Source: Flavobacteriales bacterium (GTDB lineage Bacteria; Bacteroidota; Bacteroidia; Flavobacteriales_D; Cryomorphaceae). From it: a stretch of 32,825 nucleotides of DNA. Where the stretch lies: contig JAKVAV010000018.1 of assembly GCA_022448105.1 (NCBI GenBank), positions 1-32,825 on the forward strand, written 5' to 3'. A program made the translations under genes and the position numbers. Shown here in pieces: positions 1 through 8,937 of this stretch (positions are counted from its first letter, which is position 1; each line of letters starts with the position of its first letter). The notes beneath the pieces were generated by a model. The model had not been told where the DNA came from and did not search any database. It saw only the letters and a program-made list of their open reading frames with translations.

Positions 1-2135
1 TCGAGATCGCGAGCTGCAATGGTCGGAATACCATTCTTGATTTGCATCCATTTAGCTCCTCCATCATTGGTGTAGAATACCCCAAACTCGGTTCCCACAA
101 ACAGCAAGTCTTTATCGACGTGGTCTTGCACAATGGCGTAAACAGAACCTCTCTCTGGAAGATCAGAGGTGATGTTTGTCCAAGACTTTCCTTTGTCTGA
201 GCTTCTGTAAACGTATGGCTTGAAATCACCTTCTTTGTGATTATTGAAAACCGCATAAACCACATTCTCGTCGAAGAGTGAAGCTTTGAGCATATTCACG
301 TAAGTGCGCTCTGGAACTCCAGATACGGAAGAAATCTTCGTCCATGAACCTCCCCCATTTTCAGAAATTTGGATCAATCCATCATCAGTCCCTGCGTATA
401 GTAAGCCTTCTTTTAATGGCGACTCATCAAAGGCAACGATGTTTCCATAAATCGAAGTACTCATGTTCTTCATCACTGCATCTGGCCCCCAGACCTTGTC
501 CATTACTTTGAAAGTATTTCTATCTAACTGACGAGTTAAATCCGGACTGATGGTCTCCCAGGAATCTCCACGGTCTTCGCTCTTGAATACCTTGTTGGCC
601 GCGAAATAAAGCCGCTTAGGATTGTGAGGACTAATGAGCAAAGGTGCATCCCAATTCCAGCGGTACGCCGCTTCATCTTTACCTGGCTGCGGCTGAATGG
701 CAACTCGTTCACCGCTTTTCTTGTCGTATCGAACTAACCAACCATACTGAGCTTGTCCGTAGACAATATCTGGATTTGTAGGATCAATCGCTGGCTCAAA
801 ACCGTCACCACCATTAGTAATGTACCAGTCAGAATTCATGATACCGTGCTGGCTGGTTGTTCTCGAAGGTCCACCCTGAGTATTGTTATCCTGAGTTCCT
901 CCATACACGTTGTAAAATGGCTGAGCATTATCAACCGCCACTTTATAGAATTGGGTGATTGGTAGATTCGGATAATACATCCAATCTTCAGCGGCATTCC
1001 ATGTTTCATAGAGACCGCCGTCGCAACCTACTCTCCAGTGATCAGGCTGCAAGGGATCGATCCACATGCAGTGATTGTCTACGTGCTTGCTTTTCTCCCC
1101 TGTCTTTTGGAAGCTTTTCCCACCATTTTCGGTGTGATGCAACCAAGTGTTCATACTGTAAACCACATCCACATCGTAAGGGTGACAAACGATCTCCTGA
1201 TAGTAGTTACCGCTGGTTTGGTAATTCGACATCTTGTTCCAGCTCTCGCCGCGGTCTTCCGACTTGTAAAAACCGCCATTTTCAGCAGCCTTAATGATCG
1301 CGTAGACCACATCGGGATTGGCAGGAGAAATATCCATACCTATTCTCCCCATGTCGTTACTCGGTAATCCACTTTCCAGCTTCTTCCAATGTGCACCACC
1401 ATCGGTACTCTTGTAGATAGCTGATTCTGGTCCTCCGTCGATATAAGTGAAGACGTGTCTTCTTCTTTGATGGGCCGTTGCGTATAGTAAATCTGGATCG
1501 CGAGGATCCATATGAATTTCGTTAAAACCAGTATGCTCCGATACTTCTAAAATGAGCTCCCAGTTCTCTCCACCGTCAGTAGTTTTGTAAATTCCTCTTT
1601 CGCCTCCAGCGCTCCAAAGTGGACCATAGGCGGCAACATAAACTGTGTTTTCATCATCAGGATGAACGGTGATCATACCGATATGCTCCGAGGTTTCGAG
1701 ACCCATATTTTTCCATGAGGCTCCTCCATCGGTACTTTTATAAACACCATCTCCGTAAGCTACAGATCGCTGGTTATTATTCTCACCGGTGCCGACCCAA
1801 ACAGTGCTACTGTTGGAGGGTGCCATAGCCACACAGCCAGTGGAATATGAGCTTTGCCCATCGAAAATTGGTTCGAACGTGGTTCCATTATTCGTTGTTT
1901 TCCAAACTCCACCAGAGGCAATAGCCAAATAGAATTCATGAGGTTTTTCGGGATTGACAGCGATGTCAGCAATCCTGCCCGAAGTGAGGGCTGGTCCAAT
2001 ATTTCTAAACTTCATAGCCGCATAAGCCGAAGACTCATACTTGGGCTTACTTTCTTCAGAATTGTCTTTCTTTTTTTGTGCGAATGACCCAATGGCCACG
2101 GAAAAGCTCAGAATGAGCAAAGCAATTTTTTTCAT
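1..2135 (-). CDS. Exported BNR/VPS10-like beta-propeller repeat protein (3' end outside window)
   Basis: The frame is open from an ATG at 2135 down to the window edge, giving about 711 N-terminal residues with no stop. It begins with a signal peptide (MKKIALLILSFSVAIGSFAQ) and a Lys-rich stretch. Repeated BNR/Asp-box-like motifs follow, such as YKSTDGGASW, YKTTDGGENW, YKSTDGGAHW, YKSEDRGESW and YRSSDKGKSW, about one per 50-60 residues. This is the pattern of the large 'glycosyl hydrolase'/VPS10-sortilin-like propeller proteins common in Bacteroidota, which are usually about 1000 residues. The C-terminus, where a T9SS sorting domain could lie, is missing. No catalytic residues identify an enzyme activity, so 'sialidase' or 'glycosidase' would be over-annotation. 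It is divergent from the lipoprotein genes on the other strand and shares a 119-bp intergenic region with them. Family confidence is high; function is unknown. Confidence 0.85.
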   Translation of the reverse strand, partial: MKKIALLILSFSVAIGSFAQKKKDNSEESKPKYESSAYAAMKFRNIGPALTSGRIADIAVNPEKPHEFYLAIASGGVWKTTNNGTTFEPIFDGQSSYSTGCVAMAPSNSSTVWVGTGENNNQRSVAYGDGVYKSTDGGASWKNMGLETSEHIGMITVHPDDENTVYVAAYGPLWSAGGERGIYKTTDGGENWELILEVSEHTGFNEIHMDPRDPDLLYATAHQRRRHVFTYIDGGPESAIYKSTDGGAHWKKLESGLPSNDMGRIGMDISPANPDVVYAIIKAAENGGFYKSEDRGESWNKMSNYQTSGNYYQEIVCHPYDVDVVYSMNTWLHHTENGGKSFQKTGEKSKHVDNHCMWIDPLQPDHWRVGCDGGLYETWNAAEDWMYYPNLPITQFYKVAVDNAQPFYNVYGGTQDNNTQGGPSRTTSQHGIMNSDWYITNGGDGFEPAIDPTNPDIVYGQAQYGWLVRYDKKSGERVAIQPQPGKDEAAYRWNWDAPLLISPHNPKRLYFAANKVFKSEDRGDSWETISPDLTRQLDRNTFKVMDKVWGPDAVMKNMSTSIYGNIVAFDESPLKEGLLYAGTDDGLIQISENGGGSWTKISSVSGVPERTYVNMLKASLFDENVVYAVFNNHKEGDFKPYVYRSSDKGKSWTNITSDLPERGSVYAIVQDHVDKDLLFVGTEFGVFYTNDGGAKWMQIKNGIPTIAARDL

Positions 2136-2254
2136 CTTGTATTCTTGGTGGTTAAAGCAGCGTGAAGATAACTTTAGGTTTGGTGGTGGCCAAATCATAC
2201 TCTTCGGAATAATTATTGTAAAAATTCAATACATTTCATTCACTAATTGAAACA

Positions 2255-3010
2255 ATGAAGAAAACACTTGTTATTGCTCTAGCTTTTACACTTAATTCGT
2301 GTGCATTTCATTTCGGAAACATATCCAGTAACGCTTCTTTTGATAACGGCAACTTCAAAATCTTAACAATTGCCTCGGGTCAAGCTCAAACAATTCATGT
2401 TTTCGGAATCGGCGGACTGGATAAGGATGCACTTGTGCTCGAAGCTAAAAAGGATATGTATCAAAAGTATCCTCTGAGCGATGGTCAAATTTTCGGGAAC
2501 ATAACGGTCGATTACAAACGGGAGTTTTACTTCGTGGTAGTAAAAACTTTAGTGACCGTGAGTGCTGATGTTGTTCAGTTCAATCCTACGGACCAGCAGA
2601 AAGAAAATGATCTTTTCTCGAATCTATCATCAGTTGACCCGATCGAATCGAATCCAGAACAAAGTGGTTTAGTTGATAGGGGTTTTGAGCCTGGTGAAAT
2701 GGTTGGAGTGTTCTTAAACCGAAGATTTGACACGATGTTTATTATAGAATCATCAGGCAAAAAACGCTATTCAGTCATCTCTCCTGACTCCAGCCGATTT
2801 ATTGTCGAAACCAAAAGCATCTACTCCTTGAACGATGGTAAAACCACTTATTCACATGGCGTCAGAGTAGGGCAAACTTTAACATGGTCAAGCGGGAAAG
2901 AAGAATCATCAGGAACTGCGTTAGGAATTCGACCCGAGTCAATTATTGTAAAAGACATCAAAGGAGCATTTATCAAAATCCTTCCTGATCAGTTAATCAA
3001 AAACAATTAA
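2255..3010 (+). CDS. Lipoprotein, tandem family member 1 (DUF6567-like)
   Basis: 251 residues with an SPII signal; the lipobox LNSC places the lipid-modified Cys at residue 16. The N-terminal half carries the signature shared with the next two genes: an HFGNISSNA-like start, GQAQTIHVFGIGGLDKDALV, then EAKKDMYQKYPL and a ...NITVDY beta strand. From memory this matches the Bacteroidota family now called DUF6567, whose function is unknown. The C-terminal part (about 130-251) has a separate small domain ending in a VGQTLTW...GTALGI...I pattern, also found in the neighbours. The stop codon (TAA) is directly followed by the ATG of the next gene, so the genes are probably co-transcribed. A near-consensus -7 box (TACATTTC, 2230-2237) lies just upstream, without a clear -33 partner. 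Predicted location is the inner leaflet of the outer membrane or the periplasm. Confidence 0.8.
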   Translation: MKKTLVIALAFTLNSCAFHFGNISSNASFDNGNFKILTIASGQAQTIHVFGIGGLDKDALVLEAKKDMYQKYPLSDGQIFGNITVDYKREFYFVVVKTLVTVSADVVQFNPTDQQKENDLFSNLSSVDPIESNPEQSGLVDRGFEPGEMVGVFLNRRFDTMFIIESSGKKRYSVISPDSSRFIVETKSIYSLNDGKTTYSHGVRVGQTLTWSSGKEESSGTALGIRPESIIVKDIKGAFIKILPDQLIKNN

Positions 3011-3808
3011 ATGAAACACCTCAGAAAAACTGTTTTAGCGATTATCATAATCACATCATTCACTTCTTGTGCTTTTCACTCAGGAGTCATGACCGCCAAC
3101 CTTCCTACCGATTTTGATCAAGAAATAGTCGGGCGAGCTGAGGGAAGAGCGTCTACCGTTCATGTCTTTTTAATAGGTGGTCTAGATCACAAGTACTTAG
3201 TTACTGATGCAAAGAAGAATTTGTACGCCAACTATCCATTGAAAAAAGGTGAGTCTTACGCCAATCTCGTAGTCGATTATCGATTCTTCCCTTATGAGTG
3301 TGTTTTTGTAACTCAGGCTTTTGTCACAGCTGATATAGTGGTCGATCATAATGTGATGAGCGACACACTCCAAGCTTATTTTGAGCCGCGTCTTAATGAG
3401 AAGGGACTACGAACCCTCTCAAAAGATGGGATTTGGGTAAAAGCCAATGATGAAGTGCTGGTTAAGAAACGAGGTAAAGTCAAATCGGGGCGGGTCTTAA
3501 AGGTTTTAAGCAAAAAGAAGGTGCTTTGCTCTTCTCCAACTCTCGGCAATAAGAAATACAAACTAGGAAAGTTTTTTTTACCTCAAAAAGAGAACCGATT
3601 TGTAAACACAGAATACTTCGTGGGCGATACTGTGCTAACAGAGTTCAAAGGGGAAACTTCTCAAGGAACCATTGTAGGTATGAACTACAAAAACCTCTTG
3701 GTAAGGTATCAAAAAGGTCATAAGAAACAGCCTATTAATTTGACTAACAGCCTATTCAAAGATCAAACAAAAGAGCAAGCAAAGTCCAGTTTCGTTGCGG
3801 CTCAGTAA
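3011..3808 (+). CDS. Lipoprotein, tandem family member 2 (DUF6567-like)
   Basis: 265 residues, paralogue of the genes on both sides. The lipobox is FTSC, with Cys at residue 20. The shared block reads GRASTVHVFLIGGLDHKYLV, DAKKNLYANYPLKKG, ANLVVDY, TADIVV. The C-terminal half is more basic than in the neighbours (several KKK/KKR runs) but keeps the SH3-like pattern VGDTVL...GTIVGM...LLV. The start is fixed by the immediately preceding stop, with no spacer. It ends 13 bases before the ATG of the third copy. Function is unknown. A cell-envelope role is inferred only from lipidation and family distribution. Confidence 0.8.
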   Translation: MKHLRKTVLAIIIITSFTSCAFHSGVMTANLPTDFDQEIVGRAEGRASTVHVFLIGGLDHKYLVTDAKKNLYANYPLKKGESYANLVVDYRFFPYECVFVTQAFVTADIVVDHNVMSDTLQAYFEPRLNEKGLRTLSKDGIWVKANDEVLVKKRGKVKSGRVLKVLSKKKVLCSSPTLGNKKYKLGKFFLPQKENRFVNTEYFVGDTVLTEFKGETSQGTIVGMNYKNLLVRYQKGHKKQPINLTNSLFKDQTKEQAKSSFVAAQ

Positions 3809-3821
3809 ACCCAAATTTGTT

Positions 3822-4574
3822 ATGAAGAAACCCTCTATCTATTTGCTCATCATTCCTCTGCTGTGTTCCTGTGCAGTGCACACCGGAATGATGACTGGCA
3901 ACGCCAATCTCAATTCCAAATCTGAAATAGTAAATATTGCCTCAGGAGAGGCGAAAGCAGTCTACATCTTGGGTATTGGCGGACTAGATTCCAAATCCCT
4001 GGTAAAAGATGCAAAAGATAATCTGTACATAAACTATCCGATCCTAAAGGGTCAGGCATACGCGAATATCACCGTAGATTCTCATTTCGCTTATTATTTT
4101 CTGGCAGCAGTCCACACAATTACTGTTACAGCTGATATTGTTAATCTAGATAGTGATATTGTGACCAATGAGGTTCAATCAATATTCAAAGGGGGTCTTG
4201 TACAAGCAACTATCGGAGCTTTTTCAGTGACAGAAAAATTGGGATACTACATTAATGAGCAGGTTATCGAAGTTACCATCATAGATTATAATGAATTCAA
4301 CCGCTACAGCCTTGAGGATACTTCAGGAGTCCTATATTCTGATGTAAAAAGAAAAGAAATCATCCAAATGAATGGTGGTTTGATCACCTCAAATGGAGCA
4401 TATAGGGTTGGCGACGTAGTAAAGTTTAATGCAGGCACAGAAGCTATGTACAAAACTTTAGAACAAAAAAACGGAACCATTATAGGTATCGGTGGATCGA
4501 AACTATTCATCAAATCGGAAGGCAAATTCTATCGAGCTTCCATCGAGGATATCATAGGAATTCTCAAAGAGTGA
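3822..4574 (+). CDS. Lipoprotein, tandem family member 3 (DUF6567-like)
   Basis: 250 residues from the ATG at 3822. An upstream TTG (3795) would overlap the previous gene and add residues before the signal peptide, so the ATG is preferred. The lipobox LCSC puts the lipidated Cys at residue 17. The core signature is AVHTGMMTGNANL, GEAKAVYILGIGGLDSKSLV, DAKDNLYINYPILKG, YANITVD and TADIVN, the best match of the three to the family as I remember it. The C-terminal domain ends GDVVKFN...GTIIGIGGSKLFI...IEDIIGI, which aligns with the C-terminus of the frameshifted gene downstream. A short hairpin follows the stop. Function is unknown. Confidence 0.8.
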   Translation: MKKPSIYLLIIPLLCSCAVHTGMMTGNANLNSKSEIVNIASGEAKAVYILGIGGLDSKSLVKDAKDNLYINYPILKGQAYANITVDSHFAYYFLAAVHTITVTADIVNLDSDIVTNEVQSIFKGGLVQATIGAFSVTEKLGYYINEQVIEVTIIDYNEFNRYSLEDTSGVLYSDVKRKEIIQMNGGLITSNGAYRVGDVVKFNAGTEAMYKTLEQKNGTIIGIGGSKLFIKSEGKFYRASIEDIIGILKE

Positions 4575-4599
4575 CAGGGCTTTGACCTGTAAATTTTTT
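4574..4599 (+). terminator. Weak intrinsic terminator after the lipoprotein array
   Basis: ACAGG (4574-4578) and CCTGT (4586-4590) form a 5-bp stem with a 7-base loop, followed by AAA and six T (4594-4599). The stem is short and starts at the last base of the lipoprotein stop codon, so termination is plausible but leaky at best. Confidence 0.45.
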
Positions 4600-4661
4600 G
4601 GTAATTATGGTCTTATTTTATCTTCTTTTATGACTATCATATAAGCAGATAAGCCTTAGAT

Positions 4662-5167
4662 ATGAGGCACGTCACAATTTTTCTTTTTGGATTGATTGGC
4701 ACTAGTTTGTTTGCTGATGGTGGAAATCTTGATAAGATCAACCACATTGCAAAAAACGTTGGCCAAATGAAAACGAAGCAGAACTACAAGAGCTATTCAA
4801 GCATAGCCTTTCTGCTGCCAAAAATATTTCAGAAGACTCATACAGGTACGGGATACTGGCTAATAATGAAATAGTGGAAATTATGGCACTATTTGAAGAA
4901 GAAAATAATTATTTCACCGTGGTCGATGTCAATGGAAGAATGACAAAAGAAGTTCCAAAATTTAAAATCTATAAAATCAAGAAAGGGTACACGAATGAGT
5001 ACTGCGGTTTTACTGTGGGTGATAGCGTTAAATTCACAATGAAATCAGGAGTTGTAGCATTGGGTGAGGTCCTTGGAATTGCTGGACAGGACCGGGTTGC
5101 AATAAGGTGGAACGGAAAAATATATCTAGTCGCAGCTTCCGATGTCTCTGAGGTGGTAAAGGAATAA
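4662..5167 (+). pseudogene. Small exported protein with lipoprotein-array C-terminal domain, broken by a -1 frameshift
   Basis: The reading frame starts at ATG 4662 with a signal peptide (MRHVTIFLFGLIGTSLFADG) and reads sensibly to about INHIAK, then becomes unlike protein and stops at 4874. From about 4751 a different frame carries plausible sequence (NENEAELQELFKHSLSAAK, then SEDSYRYGILANNEIVEIMALF) with no stop, continuing through a GTG at 4874 to the stop at 5167. The switch falls on a run of six A (4751-4756). One extra A would give a continuous protein of 168 residues. The C-terminus, VGDSVKF...GEVLGIAGQDRVAI...I, matches the C-terminal domain of the three upstream lipoproteins. It is either a recent pseudogene, a programmed slippage site or a homopolymer sequencing error. 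The intact protein would lack a lipobox Cys. Confidence 0.7.
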
Positions 5168-5295
5168 ATTCTCTTAAGACGTTGAGTTTTGTATGCTAGC
5201 AGAATAAGCTCAGCTCTGATTTGTTAATTTTTCAAAACTTCTTTTTCCGTATTCTGCTTGACGATAAGTATCTTAGGTGGAGATAAGTATAGGAT

Positions 5296-8200
5296 ATGAG
5301 ACAGTTTTTGCTATTTCTTTTAGGAATCATTTGGTTTTCTTCCGTTGCAGCTGGAGTAAATCCGAATGGGACGCCCCATTTTATAGAAAATGTCGGTCAG
5401 CTAAACACGACTGACGGGAAGATGAACAGAGAAGTTCAATTTATTTGGTCTACCACTGGAATGAACGTTCAGTTTAGAGCCGATGGACTCTCTTATGACA
5501 CATACCAAAAGTCTTCATCGAATGAGGTAAATTTTCACAGATTAGATATGAATTTCTTGCTTCGAAATTCATATTCTACAATCTCGGCTTCTGCTGAAGT
5601 AAGCGAGGAGCTTAACATTATCAAGGGTGCAAACCGGTTTGAAGATATCCCAATGTTTCAGCAACTTACTTACGGTGATATCTATCCAAACATTGACTTG
5701 ACAGCTGCGGTAAATGGCGCAAACTTCAAGTACGATTTTGTCCTCAAAAAAGGGGCAGAAGTAGACGACATTCTTCTGGAATACAAAGGATTTGACTCTT
5801 ATGCTTTATGCGCCAATTCAATTGATTTTGTTCTTTCAGGAAGGACAGTCACCGAGAGCATTCCCAAGAGTTGGCTGACCGAGTCGGGAAAAAGCATTGA
5901 AGTGGAATACCGTATAGTCGAAGAGACTAGTTCTTCCGTTATCATAGGTTTTGAGATTTGCGACAGCAATTTTGAAAGAGAAGCTTTGGTTATCGATCCT
6001 GAAGTGGTGCCAGAGTGGTCTACTTATCACGGCGACAGTCTATTTGACACAGCCAACGATATTGTGACCGATATGTGGGGCATCATTTTCATCGCCGGTA
6101 CTTCACAAAGTTTGGAGACCATCGCTTCTGCCGGGGCTTACCAAAGCACCTATGCTGGAGGAGAAACAGATGCTGTGCTCACGCGAATGAATCAACACGG
6201 TTTAAGAAATTGGAGCACCTATTACGGCGGCTCAGGAGCGGATACAAGTCTGGGACTTTGCCTAGACTATTACAATAGACTATTCTTGGTTGGCCAAACT
6301 ACATCTGTAGATTCAATCGGTAATGAAGACTCTCAACAGGTAGAAAATTCCGGAATGACCGATGGTTTCATTGCCGCCTTTGACAGAAAAGGCAGTTTAC
6401 TTTGGGACACCTTTTTTGGTGGTCAAAGCGATGATCAAATCTGCGACTGCTTTGCCTTCGAAGATGGACCGGTGATCGCATTGGGAACGACTGAAAGTCC
6501 TGAGCTTTTTAGTCTTCACGGCCTCACACCGGTAGAACCTCACATAGGAAACAAAGACATTTTCGCGGCCACTTTTTCTCCAGAAGGTGAACTTACCAAT
6601 GGAACTTTCGCAGGTGGTGCAGGAGATGAGGAAGCAAGTGCCATTGACATAAATGAATTTGGCCAAGTTTACATTGCTGGTAATACAAATTCGGCTAGCA
6701 GTATCGCAACCGTGGAGGCAGCCTTCCCCAATTTATCAGGACCTTCTGACGGATTCATTATGCAGTTAGACACTATGTATAATGTGTTTTGGTCGACCTA
6801 TTTTGGAGGAGAAGGAAGCGATTACATTATGGACATAGATGTCGAAGAGGACTCTGATATTTTTTATGTGGGCGGATATACCGACGGAACAATTGATTTG
6901 ATCATCGATACGGTTTCAGCCCAAACAGAGAATGGTGGACTTGAGGATGGTTTCGTAGCCAAATTAGGCGAAAATGGAGTCCATGAGTGGTTCACGTATT
7001 CTGGAGGTCCTGAAAATGACAGAATTGTCTCGATACAGTTAGACATTGACACCTCACTCTACGCTGTAGGGGTAACTAGTTCCGACACAGGAATTGTTTT
7101 TTTCGATGAAGATTCGGTGCCTTCAGAATTTTCAGGCGAAGTGGATTCATACTTAGCTAGGTACGATTCAGAAGGGCCAAGGGTGTTTACCACCTACATC
7201 GGCGGGGAAGGCGTTGATCGTGCCGAAGGTTTAGCCGTATATGGGCGCACTGCATTTTTCGTTGTTGGATCAACCAACTCAGAGACAAATATGTTACTCG
7301 CTTCCGAGCAACAACCCACAGCTCATCAAAATAGCTTCGAGGGTGGAGGTGCGGATGCCTTTTTTGCTCGATTTACAGGATTGGACTCTACTGATCCGCC
7401 AGAGTATGATGATTGTCCGTATGACGGCGGAGGTGGATACGCAGGTGGTGGCGGATCAGGTTCAGGCGGAAGCGGAGGTTCCAGCGAACCGACAGGACCT
7501 CCGGTTATCTGCTTAGGAGATAGCATTCAACTTTATGGTGGTGGAGCATTAGGACAAAATGCCCAATGGATATGGTACGAGGATAGTTGTGCGACAGACG
7601 AATTCTTTGATGAGGGCTGGTCGATTTGGGTTCAACCCGATACCACTACAACATATTTCGTAAGAAGCGAATCTATTGATCGTGTTGGAGGGTGCAGATT
7701 TAGAACCGTAATTGTAGAAGAACCAATTGATGTTTCCGCATCTGTAAACGATTCCATTTGTCCAGGTGATCCTCTGTTTTTTGTGGCCGATGGTGCACTC
7801 ACCTACTCTTGGATCGGTCCTGATACCATTGCCTTTGAAGGATCCCCATATCAACTGGACAGTACCACGGCGCTTAATATTGGCTGGTATTGTGTCACGG
7901 GAACTGGCCTTGCCTGCACAGACAACGACTCAGTGCAAGTGGAAGTCATCTACCCTAGCCCATTCATCGATGCAGACTTGTTTAATCCGACATGTGTTGG
8001 TCTCAGCGATGGGTCCATTACCGCACAAGAACTTGAAACAACGATCACAACTTTTGAATGGAGCGATATCAATTCAGATACCCTTTTCAGAGACTCTTTG
8101 CCAGACGGTTTTTATCCTTTCTTCGCTGAAAACATTTACGGATGTACTATTAATTCTGCCTTTGGACTTTCAGAACCTACCAATCCTATTGATAGCATTA

Positions 8201-8934
8201 GATCTGTTCCAGATACCTGCGATAAAAGCATCGGTGGCATCGTGATCAGCCTTGAAAATGGATGGCTCGATGACTTTCAACTAGCCTGGTCTACTGGTAC
8301 GGACTCTAATATTGTCAATCCATCAGGGGTGACAGCGGGATTGTATTTTGCCGAGGTTTTCAATATCTACGGATGCACTTTTGAAGACAGTATTTTGGTA
8401 GGAAATTTCGGTGAATTTGAGACTCAGATCAATCAGGATTCCATTTTCTTGGAATTCAGTCAAGTAGATCTTGTTGAGGTAACCAACTTACCTTTACAGG
8501 AAAATGAAACTTACCTCTGGTCACCAACCGCTGGTCTAAGTTGCTCTGATTGCCCATCCCCAATTCTCGATCCAGATTCTACGACTACTTATCAAGTCTT
8601 AGTGACGAGCGAGTTGGGTTGCACAAGTATCGACAGCATTTTTGTTGAGCGAGAAATCCCTCCGCCAAGTTCATTTATTCCAACGATATTTTCTCCAAAT
8701 AACGATGGCCTAAACGACGAACTCTGCGTTTTGGGTAACCGAATTCTAGAAGTGAATTTTGCCGTTTACAATCGCTGGGGAGAAGAAGTATTCGCAACGA
8801 ACCAGCTAGAATCTTGTTGGGATGGAACTTTCAAAGGTCAACCTGTAAGTGGCTCTTTGATCTATACCTTTACTGCTTTACTTGAAGAGGGACAAACCGT
8901 CGAAGAATCAGGAAATATTCAGATTCTTAGGTAA
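5296..8934 (+). CDS. T9SS-secreted SBBP-repeat protein with type B C-terminal sorting domain
   Basis: 1212 residues with an N-terminal signal peptide (about 1-20). Next comes the FIENVGQL...VQF region typical of the domain that precedes SBBP repeats (DUF7948-like). About seven SBBP blades follow (about 235-695), marked by WSTYYGGSGAD, WDTFFGGQSDD, WSTYFGGEGSD, WFTYSGGPEND and FTTYIGGEGVD. A Gly/Ser-rich linker at about 711-733 separates the propeller from Cys-containing PKD/Ig-like modules (CLGDSIQL, CPGDPLFF, CTDNDSV). The last ~85 residues are a type B T9SS sorting domain: IPTIFSPNNDGLND, VYNRWGEEVF, CWDGTFKGQPVSG, SLIYTF. It is predicted to be secreted or surface-attached through the type IX machinery. 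The PorP/SprF gene that follows 3 bases later fits the usual pairing of type B cargo with an SprF-like protein. Specific ligand is unknown. Confidence 0.92.
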   Translation: MRQFLLFLLGIIWFSSVAAGVNPNGTPHFIENVGQLNTTDGKMNREVQFIWSTTGMNVQFRADGLSYDTYQKSSSNEVNFHRLDMNFLLRNSYSTISASAEVSEELNIIKGANRFEDIPMFQQLTYGDIYPNIDLTAAVNGANFKYDFVLKKGAEVDDILLEYKGFDSYALCANSIDFVLSGRTVTESIPKSWLTESGKSIEVEYRIVEETSSSVIIGFEICDSNFEREALVIDPEVVPEWSTYHGDSLFDTANDIVTDMWGIIFIAGTSQSLETIASAGAYQSTYAGGETDAVLTRMNQHGLRNWSTYYGGSGADTSLGLCLDYYNRLFLVGQTTSVDSIGNEDSQQVENSGMTDGFIAAFDRKGSLLWDTFFGGQSDDQICDCFAFEDGPVIALGTTESPELFSLHGLTPVEPHIGNKDIFAATFSPEGELTNGTFAGGAGDEEASAIDINEFGQVYIAGNTNSASSIATVEAAFPNLSGPSDGFIMQLDTMYNVFWSTYFGGEGSDYIMDIDVEEDSDIFYVGGYTDGTIDLIIDTVSAQTENGGLEDGFVAKLGENGVHEWFTYSGGPENDRIVSIQLDIDTSLYAVGVTSSDTGIVFFDEDSVPSEFSGEVDSYLARYDSEGPRVFTTYIGGEGVDRAEGLAVYGRTAFFVVGSTNSETNMLLASEQQPTAHQNSFEGGGADAFFARFTGLDSTDPPEYDDCPYDGGGGYAGGGGSGSGGSGGSSEPTGPPVICLGDSIQLYGGGALGQNAQWIWYEDSCATDEFFDEGWSIWVQPDTTTTYFVRSESIDRVGGCRFRTVIVEEPIDVSASVNDSICPGDPLFFVADGALTYSWIGPDTIAFEGSPYQLDSTTALNIGWYCVTGTGLACTDNDSVQVEVIYPSPFIDADLFNPTCVGLSDGSITAQELETTITTFEWSDINSDTLFRDSLPDGFYPFFAENIYGCTINSAFGLSEPTNPIDSIRSVPDTCDKSIGGIVISLENGWLDDFQLAWSTGTDSNIVNPSGVTAGLYFAEVFNIYGCTFEDSILVGNFGEFETQINQDSIFLEFSQVDLVEVTNLPLQENETYLWSPTAGLSCSDCPSPILDPDSTTTYQVLVTSELGCTSIDSIFVEREIPPPSSFIPTIFSPNNDGLNDELCVLGNRILEVNFAVYNRWGEEVFATNQLESCWDGTFKGQPVSGSLIYTFTALLEEGQTVEESGNIQILR

Positions 8935-8937
8935 AAT

